A DNA stretch of 64,000 bases from an uncultured Pseudohongiella sp. (GCA_951812715.1 OX638323.1:558001-622000), one strand, 5' to 3'; positions 41,826-50,983 are shown, numbered from the stretch's first letter. Numbers and translations are program-made. Notes: generated from the letters alone by a model not told the origin.

Positions 41826-42539
41826 ATGGAAAATCTCGACCCGCAGGAAATCCGCAAGTTCGAAGCTCTCGCCAGTCGATGGTGGGATCCGGACAGCGAG
41901 TTTAAACCTCTGCACGAAATCAATCCTTTGCGGATGAGCTACATCAGCCGCATGGTTAACCCGGCGGGAAAGAAGGTGGTGGATATTGGCTGCGGGGGAG
42001 GCATCCTGACCGAGGCCATGCGCCGGCATGGCGCCGAGGTCACCGGCATTGACATGGCCGATGCCGCGCTCGCCGTCGCTCGCTTGCACTTGCGGGAAAG
42101 CGGACTGGAGGTCGAATACCGCAAATGCACCGCGGAACAGCTTGCCGCGGATCGGCAGGAAGAATACGAGTTGCTGACTTGCCTGGAAATGCTCGAGCAC
42201 GTTCCCGATCCAGCGTCCGTGGTCGCGGCCTGCCAGCGTTTGCTCAAGCCCGGCGGACTGGCGGTTTTCTCCACCATTAACCGCAATCCGAAATCCTGGC
42301 TATTCGCCATCGTCGGCGCCGAATACGTCCTGCGCCTGCTGCCGAGAGGCACGCACGAGTATGCGAAACTGATCAAGCCATCGGAACTCGCGACGTGGTG
42401 CCGCGCTGCCGGATTCGAGCTCGAGGCGCAGACCGGCATGGGCTATAACCCGCTCACCAGGAAGTATTTTCTGCAGCGCAACCTGGACGTGAACTACATT
42501 GCCTGTTATCGCAAGCCTGGCGGGCGGGAAGCTTGCTGA
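41826..42539 (+). CDS. ubiG: Ubiquinone biosynthesis O-methyltransferase
   Basis: Performs both O-methylations in ubiquinone synthesis. 237 residues from the ATG at 41826 (MENLDPQEIRKFEALASRWWDP), 4 bases after the mtaD stop. SAM-binding motif VVDIGCGGGILTEAM, then LTCLEMLEHVPDP and the membrane-association region SWLFAIVGAEYVLRLLPRGTHEY are all typical. Its TGA overlaps the ATG of the following small frame by one base. Confidence 0.96.
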   Translation: MENLDPQEIRKFEALASRWWDPDSEFKPLHEINPLRMSYISRMVNPAGKKVVDIGCGGGILTEAMRRHGAEVTGIDMADAALAVARLHLRESGLEVEYRKCTAEQLAADRQEEYELLTCLEMLEHVPDPASVVAACQRLLKPGGLAVFSTINRNPKSWLFAIVGAEYVLRLLPRGTHEYAKLIKPSELATWCRAAGFELEAQTGMGYNPLTRKYFLQRNLDVNYIACYRKPGGREAC

Positions 42540-42736
42540 TGCAAACGTCAATTGACCGCGCGCCGTTCAAGCTAGACAAAAGCATGATCGATACCGCACC
42601 GGATTTCGTGATCGCTACCGCCGCGGCCTATGAATGTTTGGCCGCGGATTGCCGGGTCGAGGAATGGCCCGCCGATTTCATGCCGCGGGACGCACAACCG
42701 ACGGAAAACCTGCTGAACATGCTCCAATTCGCCTGA
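42539..42736 (+). pseudogene. Shrunken in-frame relic of a MupP/Gph-type HAD phosphatase
   Basis: A 65-residue frame. The beginning (FKLDKSMIDTAPDFV) aligns with the HAD phosphatase start, where relatives have FDMDGTLLDTAPDF. The end (TAAAYECLAADCRVEEWPADF) aligns with the C-terminus of MupP, roughly TAAVRYGYI...DHWGAD. About 150 central residues and the DxDGT catalytic motif are gone. The position is exactly that of mupP in Pseudomonas (ubiG-mupP-yciK). It still overlaps ubiG by TGATG and yciK by TGATG. It cannot be an active phosphatase; it may persist as a coupling peptide for yciK translation. Homology is from memory, not a search. Confidence 0.6.
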
Positions 42737-43500
42737 TGTTCGACTATAAGCCTGCAGCGGACCTGCTTCATGGCCGCACCATTCTCGTCACCGGCGCCGG
42801 CAGTGGCATCGGTCGCGCCTGCGCGCTCAGCCTGCTCGCCCACGGCGCCGCGGTCGTACTGTTAAGTCGTGACCAGGGGAAACTGGAGCGCCTGTACGAT
42901 GAAGCCGAGCAATCCTGGCCCGGCCGCGGCCATATTCAGGCGATTGATTTGAGCCAGGCTGGCGCCGCGGACTTTGCCGCCATCGCCGCGGCTGTCGAAC
43001 GGCAATTTCCGGCGCTGGACGGTTTGTTGCACAACGCCGCCGCGCTCGGGCCACGCTCGCCCATCGAATTCTATCCCGAGCAGCAATGGCAGGAAGTCAT
43101 GCAGATCAATGTGAATGCCGCGTTTCAGCTTACCCGTTGTCTGCTGCCGGCGCTGTCGAAATCCGCCGATGGGCGGATTCTGTTCACTTCCTCATCGGTG
43201 GGGCGGGAAGGCAGGGCCTACTGGGGCGCCTATGCCGTTTCCAAATTCGCGCTAGAAGGGTTGATGCAGACTCTGGCCGCGGAAATCGGCGCTACCACGT
43301 CCGTCCGGGTCAATAGCCTGAACCCCGGCGGCACCCGCACGGCAATGCGCGCTGCCGCCTACCCCGGGGAAAATCCCGACACTCTTCCCAGCGCGGAATC
43401 GCTGATGCCGGTCTATCTCTACCTGCTCGGCCCAGCCAGTCGCCATATCCACGGTAAGGCTTTGAGCGTGCGGGATTTTGATCCTGCCACAATAGACTGA
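42736..43500 (+). CDS. yciK: YciK-family short-chain dehydrogenase/reductase
   Basis: 254-residue NAD(P)-dependent oxidoreductase of unknown substrate. Cofactor motif TGAGSGIG, HNAA in place of the usual NNAG, catalytic Ser in FTSSSVG and YAVSK are all visible. The ATG at 42736 overlaps the TGA of the mupP relic. In Pseudomonas the same gene follows mupP. Confidence 0.92.
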   Translation: MFDYKPAADLLHGRTILVTGAGSGIGRACALSLLAHGAAVVLLSRDQGKLERLYDEAEQSWPGRGHIQAIDLSQAGAADFAAIAAAVERQFPALDGLLHNAAALGPRSPIEFYPEQQWQEVMQINVNAAFQLTRCLLPALSKSADGRILFTSSSVGREGRAYWGAYAVSKFALEGLMQTLAAEIGATTSVRVNSLNPGGTRTAMRAAAYPGENPDTLPSAESLMPVYLYLLGPASRHIHGKALSVRDFDPATID

Positions 43501-43611
43501 TAACCGGCGGGGGGGAAAGCGCCGGTGGAATGCCGGCCATAGGCAGCGGGCTTGCGCCAAAGCAACAGCAAGGAAGGGATGGCCGCCAACAGCACGGCCC
43601 ATACCATCCGT

Positions 43612-44358
43612 TCATGTATCGACCCTGACACGAGCATAATTCCGCAGTGCGTCGATCTCCGCTTGCTTGAGTTCGTGGAATTTGCCGGCGGATACCGAAC
43701 TCGGGATAAAGACGGGGCCGAAGCGAACCCGCTTCAGACGACTGACCTGGACACCCTGGGACTGCCATAACTTGCGTACTTCCCGGTTGCGGCCCTCCAT
43801 CAATACGACGTGATACCACTGATTCGCGCCTTCGCCGCCAAAATAGCGGATATCACTGAATCGGCACAAATGACCGTCGATGATCACGCCCTTGCGCATT
43901 TGCCGCAGCATCTCGTCGGTTACCTCTCCCAGAACGCGAACGGCGTATTCCCGATCGATACCGCCGGATGGATGCATGAGGCGGTTGGCCAGTTCGCCAT
44001 CGTTGGTGAACAGCAGCAAGCCGCTGGAATTCAAATCCAGCCGGCCCACCGAAATCCAGCGGCTGTTTCGCAACGGCGGCAGCCGATCGAATACCGTCGG
44101 ACGTCCTTGCGGATCGTCACGCGTGCAAACTTCATGATCGGGTTTGTTGTATAACAGAACGCGGCATCGTGGCCGATTCTTCCGCTCGCGGCCGACTTTT
44201 TTTCCATCTACGGTAATACGGTCTTCCGGCTTAACCCTATCCCCCAAACTCGCGACTTGGCCGTTTACCTTGATTCGGCCGGCGCTGATCCATTGTTCCA
44301 GTTGCCGGCGCGAGCCCAGCCCGGCGCGAGCCAGTACTTTTTGCAGCTTCTCGCTCAT
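43612..44358 (-). CDS. rluB: 23S rRNA pseudouridine synthase B
   Basis: Isomerises a uridine in 23S rRNA (U2605 in E. coli). 248 residues: an N-terminal S4 RNA-binding domain (KLQKVLARAGLGSRRQLEQWI) and a catalytic domain with the essential Asp in VGRLDLNSSGLLLFTNDGELANRL. It overlaps scpB by 4 bases (ATGA), completing the scpA-scpB-rluB set. RsuA or RluE are alternatives, but the neighbourhood favours RluB. Confidence 0.93.
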   Translation of the reverse strand: MSEKLQKVLARAGLGSRRQLEQWISAGRIKVNGQVASLGDRVKPEDRITVDGKKVGRERKNRPRCRVLLYNKPDHEVCTRDDPQGRPTVFDRLPPLRNSRWISVGRLDLNSSGLLLFTNDGELANRLMHPSGGIDREYAVRVLGEVTDEMLRQMRKGVIIDGHLCRFSDIRYFGGEGANQWYHVVLMEGRNREVRKLWQSQGVQVSRLKRVRFGPVFIPSSVSAGKFHELKQAEIDALRNYARVRVDT

Positions 44359-45017
44359 GCATCTTTCGCGGATCGCGGGAGCGCCGCGACCGCTTCCTCA
44401 TCGACGCCGACCGACTCTGTCTCCGTTTTTTCCGCCGGTTCCGCAAACAATCCAAGCACGCTTTCCGCGACTGGCCCTTCTGGCAGGGCTTCTTGCAGAT
44501 CCTTGATTTCCGAAAGAGGCGGCAGATCGGACAAGCTCTTCAGATTGAAATGATCGAGAAACTGCCGGGTAGTGACAAACAACTCCGGACGCCCCGGGGT
44601 TTCCCGGTGCCCGGATATCCGAATCCATTCGCGATCGAGCAAGGTGCGGATGATGCTGGTGCTAACGGCCACGCCTCGCACCTCTTCAATATCGCCTCTG
44701 GTTGCCGGCTGCCGGTAGGCGATCAGAGCGAGTGTTTCCAGTAGCGCTCGCGTATAACGTGGCGGCTTTTCTTCCCAGAGGCGATTCACCCAGCCAGCCA
44801 GTTCCTGTCTTACCTGCAGGCGATAGCCGGAGGCGACTTCCTTCAGTTCCACGCCACGCTGGTCACAATCGGTGGCGATTTGCGCCAGCGTCTGTTTGAT
44901 AACCTCGCGTCGCGGCCGGTCCGCTTCGTCAAAGACCGCCCCGATCTCGTCAATGGATAGCGCCCGGTCTGCCGTCAGCAGCAGCGCTTCCACGATAGAT
45001 TTCAGTTCTCGATTCAT
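44355..45017 (-). CDS. scpB: Segregation and condensation protein B
   Basis: Kleisin-associated winged-helix protein of the Smc-ScpAB condensin. 220 residues with two winged-helix domains: LKSIVEALLLTADRALSIDEI and YTRALLETLALIAYRQPATRGDIEEVRGV. ATGA overlaps on both sides couple it to scpA and rluB. The acidic C-terminal tail after residue 185 is variable in the family. Confidence 0.95.
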   Translation of the reverse strand: MNRELKSIVEALLLTADRALSIDEIGAVFDEADRPRREVIKQTLAQIATDCDQRGVELKEVASGYRLQVRQELAGWVNRLWEEKPPRYTRALLETLALIAYRQPATRGDIEEVRGVAVSTSIIRTLLDREWIRISGHRETPGRPELFVTTRQFLDHFNLKSLSDLPPLSEIKDLQEALPEGPVAESVLGLFAEPAEKTETESVGVDEEAVAALPRSAKDA

Positions 45018-45871
45018 GATGCATCGCGTCCGGCGGCAAGGCGCAGATGAATGGGGCCGAACACGTCCGATTGCACGATTTCCACCATCGCGTTGCGCAT
45101 CAATTCCATAACCGCCAGAAAGGTCACCACTACGCCAAGCCGCCCTTCCCGGGGGTCCAGAAACGATCCCAGCGACAGGAAACGGTCTTTTTCCAGATAG
45201 CGCAGCAGATGGCTGATTTTCTGTTCCGTGGAAATGGATTCGAGTTGCACCTGATGATGCTCGAACAGCTCCGCCTGCCGCAACGCATTCGCCATGGCCG
45301 CCAGCAAATCGGCCAGTTCAACTTTGGGTTCGGGAATCGTCCGCTCGAATTCCGGCGGATCGGCTCGAGCTTGCCGCAATTCACGATCCAGCCGCGGCAG
45401 ACGATCGAGGTCCTCCGCCGCCAGCTTATAGCGCTCGTATTCCAGCAGACGGCGAATGAGTTGCATGCGCGGGTCGTCTTCTTCCTCTTCGGCGTCCTCC
45501 GTCCGCGGCAGCAAAATGCGCGACTTGAGTTCCGCCAGCATGGCCGCCATCACCATATATTCAGCGGCAAGTTCGAACTGTCCCGCCTGCATCAATTCGA
45601 TATAGGCCATGTACTGATCGGTGATTTCGGCCACGTCTATTTCGAGAATGTCGATATTTTGGCGCTTGATCAGATACAGCAGCAGATCAAGGGGGCCTTC
45701 GAAAGCTTCCAGATAGACTTCCAGCGCATTGGGGGGGATATACAGATCCCCTGGTAATTCGCTGACGGCCGTCCCGGCGATATAGGCGATAGCCAGTTGC
45801 TGCCGGCCGGCCGGCATTGCCGGCGGCGTCTTGCGCGAAGGCGCCGGCGCTTGAGGATCAGAGCCTGACAT
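45014..45871 (-). CDS. scpA: Segregation and condensation protein A
   Basis: Kleisin subunit bridging Smc heads. 285 residues: a low-complexity N-terminal tail (residues 1-45), then the conserved LEAFEGPLDLLLYLIKRQNIDILEIDVAEITDQYMAYI, AEYMVMAAMLAELKSRILLP, and a C-terminal winged helix. Coupled to scpB. The 264 bases between trpS and scpA contain no gene I can support. Confidence 0.95.
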   Translation of the reverse strand: MSGSDPQAPAPSRKTPPAMPAGRQQLAIAYIAGTAVSELPGDLYIPPNALEVYLEAFEGPLDLLLYLIKRQNIDILEIDVAEITDQYMAYIELMQAGQFELAAEYMVMAAMLAELKSRILLPRTEDAEEEEDDPRMQLIRRLLEYERYKLAAEDLDRLPRLDRELRQARADPPEFERTIPEPKVELADLLAAMANALRQAELFEHHQVQLESISTEQKISHLLRYLEKDRFLSLGSFLDPREGRLGVVVTFLAVMELMRNAMVEIVQSDVFGPIHLRLAAGRDAS

Positions 45872-46135
45872 CGTGCATGGTTTAACGGCAAATCCGCCGG
45901 AATACTGAAAATTCTAACTCATTGAAGCTCTGATTTGTCAGAGCTTGCGCGCGGCACACGGATCCGTCATCGGATTCGATGGGTGAAGGCAAACGTTTTC
46001 GAAGCGCAACTTCGAGCGCAGCCGCAACAACACGGAACTGCGCTCCGTGGCTGGAGTAAACCATTGAATCCGGGAGCAAAACAAAACCACGCTCGTTTCG
46101 CGGCAAGGAAAAATTGGCGAGCGTTGCGATGACGA

Positions 46136-47143
46136 CTACCAACGATCCAGACCCATGGCGCCCCGTACCTGATCCATGGTTGCACCGGCGAATTTCCGCG
46201 CCCTTTCGCTGCCTTCAATGATGATGGCGCGTACTTCGTCGGGATTTTCTTCATAAGGCCTTGCTGCCTCGCGGATCGGTTCGAGTTCAGCGAGTACGGC
46301 ATCGATCACAGGCCGCTTGCAGTCAACACAGCCGATGCCGGCGCTGGTGCAACCCTCCCGCGCCCATTGCCGGGTCTTGTCGTCTGAATAGACTTCGTGA
46401 AACTGCCAGACCGGGCATTTGTCCGGGTCGCCCGGGTCGGCGCGGCGCACTCTCGCCGGGTCGGTCTGCATGGTGCGAATCTTCTTCTCGACTATCTCGG
46501 GCGCTTCGCGCAATGCGATCGAATTATTGTAGGACTTGGACATTTTCTGGCCGTCGAGGCCAGGCAATTTCGTCACCTGTGTATGCAATGCCTTCGGTTC
46601 GACGAAAACGGCCGCGCCGTATAGGTGATTGAAGCGGCGGGCGACTTCGCGGGTCAATTCGACATGGGCGGCCTGGTCGCCGCCGACCGGAACGTACTCG
46701 GCGCCGTAAATTAGTATGTCGGCCGCCTGCAATAGCGGATATCCCAGAAATCCGTAAGTGTCGAGCGATTTTCCTTCGAGCTTGTTCTGCTGTTCCTTGT
46801 AACTCGGCACTCGTTCGAGCCAGCTCAGCGGCGTCGTCATCGATAGCAGCAAATGTAGCTCGGCGTGTTCGGGCACCGCCGATTGCAGGAAAATCGAAGC
46901 GGTCCCGGGATCGATTCCGGTCGCGAGCCAGTCAATCACCATATCCACGACATTGTCGCGGAACAATTCAGTGTCGCCGTAATCGGTTGTCAGCGCATGC
47001 CAATCTACGACGCAATAGAAGCACTCGTATTCGTTCTGCAATCTCACCCAGTTTTTCAGCGCTCCATGGTAATGGCCCAGATGCAACTTGCCCGTGGGCC
47101 GCATTCCGGAAAGCACCTTTTTCGGCCGATTCTGTTCAGTCAT
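46136..47143 (-). CDS. trpS: Tryptophan--tRNA ligase
   Basis: Class I synthetase, 335 residues. The HIGH-like motif is PTGKLHLGHYHGAL and the KMSKS loop is intact (GLDGQKMSKSYNN). GGDQAAHVELTREVARRFN and the C-terminal helical region with AGCTSAG-type Cys residues (GCTSAGIGCVDCKRPV) mark the proteobacterial subtype that has extra cysteines. It follows yciO by 33 bases. Confidence 0.96.
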   Translation of the reverse strand: MTEQNRPKKVLSGMRPTGKLHLGHYHGALKNWVRLQNEYECFYCVVDWHALTTDYGDTELFRDNVVDMVIDWLATGIDPGTASIFLQSAVPEHAELHLLLSMTTPLSWLERVPSYKEQQNKLEGKSLDTYGFLGYPLLQAADILIYGAEYVPVGGDQAAHVELTREVARRFNHLYGAAVFVEPKALHTQVTKLPGLDGQKMSKSYNNSIALREAPEIVEKKIRTMQTDPARVRRADPGDPDKCPVWQFHEVYSDDKTRQWAREGCTSAGIGCVDCKRPVIDAVLAELEPIREAARPYEENPDEVRAIIIEGSERARKFAGATMDQVRGAMGLDRW

Positions 47144-47176
47144 CGCGCACTCCCGCCCGGCAACTCGTTTTCAGGC

Positions 47177-47797
47177 TCAAACGAAAGGGCTGCGGTCGCC
47201 CTTGCCTTGCCGCAACAATTCCGGCGTACCTTCGACAAGGTCCACCATGGTAGTCGGTTCGATGCCGCAGGCGCCACCGTCGATCACCAGATCCACCAAT
47301 TTGCCGATCCGGTCCCGAATCTCATCGATGTCGCTCAAGGGCCGCCCGTCGCCGGGCAGGATCAAGCTGGTGCTCATGACCGGTTCGCCTAGTTCCGCCA
47401 GCAACGCTTGGGCGACGCCATGATCCGGCACGCGCAGGCCAATGGTCTTGCGTTTCGGATGCATCAGGCGGCGCGGAACTTCCGGGGTGGCCTTGAGAAT
47501 GAAAGTGTAAGGCCCCGGCGTATGCGCCTTGATAATCCGGTAGGCGCTGTTTGGCACCTGGGCGTAAACCGCCAGCGCAGACAAGTCGCTGCAAACCAGG
47601 GTGAAATTGTGCCGGTCGCCGAGCTGGCGGATGCGACGGATGCGATCGAGAGCACTCTTGTTGCCAATATTGCAGCCAAGCGCATAGGTGGAATCGGTCG
47701 GATAGACGATCACGTCGCCCTGCCGCAAATGCTTGACCGCCAATTTGATGGTGCGGACCGAAGGGTTGTCCGGGTGGGCTTTGACCAATTGATTCAT
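47177..47797 (-). CDS. YciO-type Sua5/YrdC family protein
   Basis: 206 residues from the ATG at 47797 (MNQLVKAHPDNPSVRTIKLAVKHLRQGDVIVYPTDSTYALGCNIGN). The YrdC fold binds RNA and L-threonylcarbamoyl-AMP; true TsaC makes the tRNA modification t6A precursor, while YciO members may have a different or weaker role. It keeps TGPYTFILKA, the KRKTIGLRVPD stretch and the STSLILPGDG segment. The neighbour set trpS-yciO is standard. Confidence 0.88.
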   Translation of the reverse strand: MNQLVKAHPDNPSVRTIKLAVKHLRQGDVIVYPTDSTYALGCNIGNKSALDRIRRIRQLGDRHNFTLVCSDLSALAVYAQVPNSAYRIIKAHTPGPYTFILKATPEVPRRLMHPKRKTIGLRVPDHGVAQALLAELGEPVMSTSLILPGDGRPLSDIDEIRDRIGKLVDLVIDGGACGIEPTTMVDLVEGTPELLRQGKGDRSPFV

Positions 47798-47907
47798 GAC
47801 ATGCCTGGCTGGAAAAAGCGCGCATGATGCCATATTCCTCTGGACGGACCAAGAAGACAGAATTGCCTGGCCATTGATCGGCTTGTTCAGCCGGCCCTCA
47901 GCCGCCA

Positions 47908-47984
47908 GGTCAGCTTGACAGCTAACCGACCGCTGCCTAGCATGGCAGCCTGTTTGCGCGCCGGAGCGATTGCCGTCCGGCGCG
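47908..47984. repeat. Three consecutive hairpins between yciO and ispB
   Basis: The divergent spacer contains GGTcAGCT-tgac-AGCTaACC (47908-47927), GCTGCC-TAGCAT-GGCAGC (47932-47949, perfect 6-bp stem) and CGCGCCGGA-loop-TCCGGCGCG (47957-47984, perfect 9-bp stem). No T-run follows any of them, so they are not simple terminators. They may be protein-binding palindromes or structured leaders for ispB, but I cannot say which. Confidence 0.5.
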
Positions 47985-48015
47985 AACCTAAATTCTGAAA
48001 GCGCCTCTCGCCTTT

Positions 48016-48987
48016 ATGTTTCCAACGCTCCTGGCGACCATTGAAGACGACTTCGCGGCCGTGAACCGCACCATTGTCGAGCAGTTGCATTCGCGGGTCG
48101 GACTGGTGGAAAGCATCGGCCATTACATCGTCGATGCTGGCGGCAAGCGGCTGCGTCCGATCCTGGTATTGCTGGCAGCGCGGAGTTGTGGCATCCGCGA
48201 CAGCCGGCACGTCAAGCTGGCGGCGGTAATCGAATTCATTCATACCGCCACCTTGCTGCACGATGACGTGGTGGACATGTCCACCTTGCGCCGGGGCCGC
48301 GCAACGGTCAACGCCGAATGGAACAGCGAAACCAGCGTACTCGTCGGGGATTTCATCTATTCCCGCGCCTTCCAGTTGCTGGTCGGCATTGGCGACATGG
48401 GTATCATGGAGATCATGGCCAATACCACCAACCGGATCGCCGAAGGCGAAGTGCAGCAACTGGTTAACAACAAGAATCCCGATATCACCGAGGCCGGCTA
48501 TTTGCAGGTTATCCATGACAAGACCGCCATTCTGTTCCAGTCCGCGGCACAATGCGGCGCCCGCCTGGCCGGCGCGCCGGCGGCGACCGAACAGGCATTC
48601 AAGGCCCTCGGCCTGCATCTCGGCGTAGCCTTCCAGTTGATTGACGATGTGCTCGATTATGCCGGCGACAGCAGCGCCATGGGCAAGAACATCGGCGACG
48701 ATCTGCTGGGAGGAAAACCTACTCTGCCGCTGATTCATGTCATGCGCAATGGCAGTAGCGGCGAGGCGGATCTGATCCGCTCGTGCATCGCCGACGCCGA
48801 ATTCTGCGAGGCCAATCTGGACAAGGTCATCGAAATAGTCCGCGGCGGCCGCGCGCTCGAATACACCAGCGGCCTGGCCAGGACCGAGGCCAACAAGGCG
48901 CTCAAGGCTCTGAATGAAATTCCCCCTTCAACCTACCGGGATTCGCTTGAAACCATGGTTAGGTTGTCGGTCGACCGCAGCAATTAA
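48016..48987 (+). CDS. ispB: Polyprenyl (octaprenyl-type) diphosphate synthase
   Basis: Builds the long isoprenoid side chain of ubiquinone. 323 residues with the two Asp-rich motifs LLHDDVVDMSTLRRG (about residue 84) and LIDDVLDYAG (about residue 210), plus GGKRLRPILVLLAA and KTAILFQSAAQCGA. Chain length (C40 versus C45) cannot be set from sequence by eye. It is divergent from yciO, not from rplU-rpmA as in E. coli. Confidence 0.93.
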   Translation: MFPTLLATIEDDFAAVNRTIVEQLHSRVGLVESIGHYIVDAGGKRLRPILVLLAARSCGIRDSRHVKLAAVIEFIHTATLLHDDVVDMSTLRRGRATVNAEWNSETSVLVGDFIYSRAFQLLVGIGDMGIMEIMANTTNRIAEGEVQQLVNNKNPDITEAGYLQVIHDKTAILFQSAAQCGARLAGAPAATEQAFKALGLHLGVAFQLIDDVLDYAGDSSAMGKNIGDDLLGGKPTLPLIHVMRNGSSGEADLIRSCIADAEFCEANLDKVIEIVRGGRALEYTSGLARTEANKALKALNEIPPSTYRDSLETMVRLSVDRSN

Positions 48988-49161
48988 CCGCTTCCAGGAT
49001 TCATGCAAGGCAATATTTCCGCCAGCGTATTTGCCTCGAAAGGCGCTAATCCGTTTGCCTCCCGCGGATGCCAAACGTCGGCATCTATGCGATTATCGCC
49101 GGAGAACCAGCTTGACGGGCCGCGCCAGATTCGGTGGGCCGCAAACTCCGAGAGCAGCAAA

Positions 49162-49740
49162 ATGAGAATTTTCCACCCTCCGCGCAAAAACCTCCTGGCG
49201 ATACTGATGCTGATTCTGTTCAGCGGCTGCACGGCAACCGGTCTGACCGCCCGTGACCCGGAAGTGCGGCGGCAGGCGATTCTCGATATGCGTAACGAAG
49301 TGCTGACCGAACTTTATGCCATTCGGCCAGACACGGAAGCGCAGATCTTCAGCGCGGTCGGCTTCGCCGTTTTCTCCAATGCCAGTGTCAGCCTGGTACT
49401 GAACGTCGGCGGCGGCGTCGGCATTGTGCGCAACAACAGCACCGGCGAAGACACTTATCTGCGCATGGGAGAAGTCGGCATCGGCCTCGGCGCCGGGGTC
49501 ACCGACGTCCGACTGGTGATTGTATTCCATAGCGAAGACGCCCTGACACGCTTTACCGATGCCGGCTTTACCGTTGGCGGGGACGCCGATGTCGCGGCCA
49601 GAGCAGGGGAACTTGGCGCCGCCATCGGCGCGGAAGCGATCGCCGATAACGTCACGGTCTACCAGATAACCGAATCAGGTCTGGCCTTGCAGGCCTCGGT
49701 GCAGGCAGCCCGCTATTGGTCCGATCCGGACCTGAACTAG
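49162..49740 (+). CDS. SYLF (YSC84-like) domain lipoprotein
   Basis: 192 residues from the ATG at 49162. A lipoprotein signal ends at LILFSGC, so the mature protein is likely membrane-anchored by lipid at Cys. The rest resembles the SYLF/YSC84 domain: AVGFAVFSNASVSLVLNVGGGVGIVRN, then MGEVGIGLGAGVTDVRLVIVF and FTVGGDADVAARAGELGAA. Eukaryotic SYLF proteins bind lipids; bacterial roles are unclear. Its stop overlaps the stop of the convergent TPR lipoprotein gene. An upstream in-frame ATG at 49003 lacks support. Confidence 0.82.
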   Translation: MRIFHPPRKNLLAILMLILFSGCTATGLTARDPEVRRQAILDMRNEVLTELYAIRPDTEAQIFSAVGFAVFSNASVSLVLNVGGGVGIVRNNSTGEDTYLRMGEVGIGLGAGVTDVRLVIVFHSEDALTRFTDAGFTVGGDADVAARAGELGAAIGAEAIADNVTVYQITESGLALQASVQAARYWSDPDLN

Positions 49741-50981
49741 AACCACAACGGGAATACCCAATAAACTCCGTTTACGGGAGATACGACAGTTCCGGGCGAC
49801 GAGGGGCGCAATATCGATTCTCGATCAATGCGATTGTAGCTGCGCTCAAAGAAGCGCAATTTGTTCGCCCGGACCAGATCCGAATCCGCGCTTGGGGCAA
49901 GCAGCAATTCGGCTGTTTCCCGTGCTTCACCGGCCAGGCCGGGTTCGCCGAGATGCTGGTGCGCGCCTGCGAGCGCGAGATGAAAATCTACATCGTAGCG
50001 ATGCAACTTGATGGCGCGCTGGAAATACTTCCTTGCGGTTTCGTAGCTGCCTGCGATGTACGCGTCCATGCCCCGGTCAAAGTGGAAGTAGGGATTGCGC
50101 TGATTGAATCTATCGGCGGCGATTTCGAATCGGCTTGCGCGTTCTTCATCACCGCGTCGGCGATAGAAATTGGTCAGATTGTTCATCGCATTGACATTTG
50201 AGCGATCGGTTTCCAGCGCGTAATGGAAACTGAATTCGGCCATAACGCTGTCGCCGAGCCGCGTGTAGGCAGCTCCCAGGTTATTCCAGGCCTCGCTGTT
50301 TTCCGGGTCGATGAATAGCGCATTCTTGATATAGGCGAGTCCCAGCTCATCGTCGCCGGCGATCAGAGCCTCTACGCCCAGGTTCTTGAAATACAGCGCC
50401 CGGGCGGCCTGATCCGAGATCACGTCATTGGTGTTCCGCTGCAAGGCGATCTGGGGCGTAAAATCCGCCACGTAATATTCCCGCGGGCCGATGCGGCCCG
50501 TGGCGTTGATATGCTGGCTCAATACCAGCAAATCGTTGCGGCGATCCCAGGCCGGCACTTCCTTGATGGTCTGGAAACTGGCGTCGAGCCCGACGTGGCG
50601 GGCCAAGGCGACGTACAGATTCATCACCGACAGGCAGTTGCCCTTTCCGGCATGAAAGACTTCGACCGCGGTATAGGTTTGCTCGTCGGAATAGCGAATG
50701 TTCAGGCGGTTCTCGTCAAAGAGCAATTCCTGCAGAACCGTCGCGAGATACTTGTCACTGCGCGGGTCGGCGCCGACGCGATCTTCGAGCCAGTGCTTGA
50801 TTTCATCGCTTAGATATAGCGGATCGATTTCCGGAAAACGATCGCTCGTCTGATCGATCGCCTCGGCGTAGAGGGCCGGATCGAACAGGTAATCCGTTTT
50901 AACGCCCGTTGCCGCGCAGCCCGTCAGCAGCACTGCGCTGCTGCCGAGAATCGCCATGCCAAGCCAAAATATCTTTTCCAT
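49737..50981 (-). CDS. TPR lipoprotein with transglutaminase-like domain (copy 1)
   Basis: 414 residues. A lipoprotein signal ends LLTGC with Cys22. Residues 90-180 look like a transglutaminase-like cysteine domain: GKGNCLSVMNLYVALARHVGL (Cys116), VLSQHINATGR (His157) and YYVADFTPQ (Asp173) form a plausible catalytic triad. From residue 190 there are about four TPR repeats (NLGVEALIAGDDELGLAYIKNALFIDP, AWNNLGAAYTRLGDSVMAEFSFHYAL and so on). Possible roles are peptide cleavage or crosslinking in the envelope; the substrate is unknown. It is the downstream member of a tandem pair, 2 bases after its paralog. Confidence 0.85.
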   Translation of the reverse strand: MEKIFWLGMAILGSSAVLLTGCAATGVKTDYLFDPALYAEAIDQTSDRFPEIDPLYLSDEIKHWLEDRVGADPRSDKYLATVLQELLFDENRLNIRYSDEQTYTAVEVFHAGKGNCLSVMNLYVALARHVGLDASFQTIKEVPAWDRRNDLLVLSQHINATGRIGPREYYVADFTPQIALQRNTNDVISDQAARALYFKNLGVEALIAGDDELGLAYIKNALFIDPENSEAWNNLGAAYTRLGDSVMAEFSFHYALETDRSNVNAMNNLTNFYRRRGDEERASRFEIAADRFNQRNPYFHFDRGMDAYIAGSYETARKYFQRAIKLHRYDVDFHLALAGAHQHLGEPGLAGEARETAELLLAPSADSDLVRANKLRFFERSYNRIDRESILRPSSPGTVVSPVNGVYWVFPLWF

Positions 50982-50983
50982 TG

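Noticed and set aside
43419..43637. Small minus-strand frame with a hydrophobic start (MVWAVLLAAIPSLLLLW) just after rluB
   Set aside because: A membrane-peptide gene is possible, but it overlaps the end of yciK, lacks a clear ribosome binding site, and its second half looks like shadow sequence.
45882..46142. 86-codon minus-strand frame between trpS and scpA
   Set aside because: No recognisable features and no ribosome binding site. The 264-base spacer looks non-coding.
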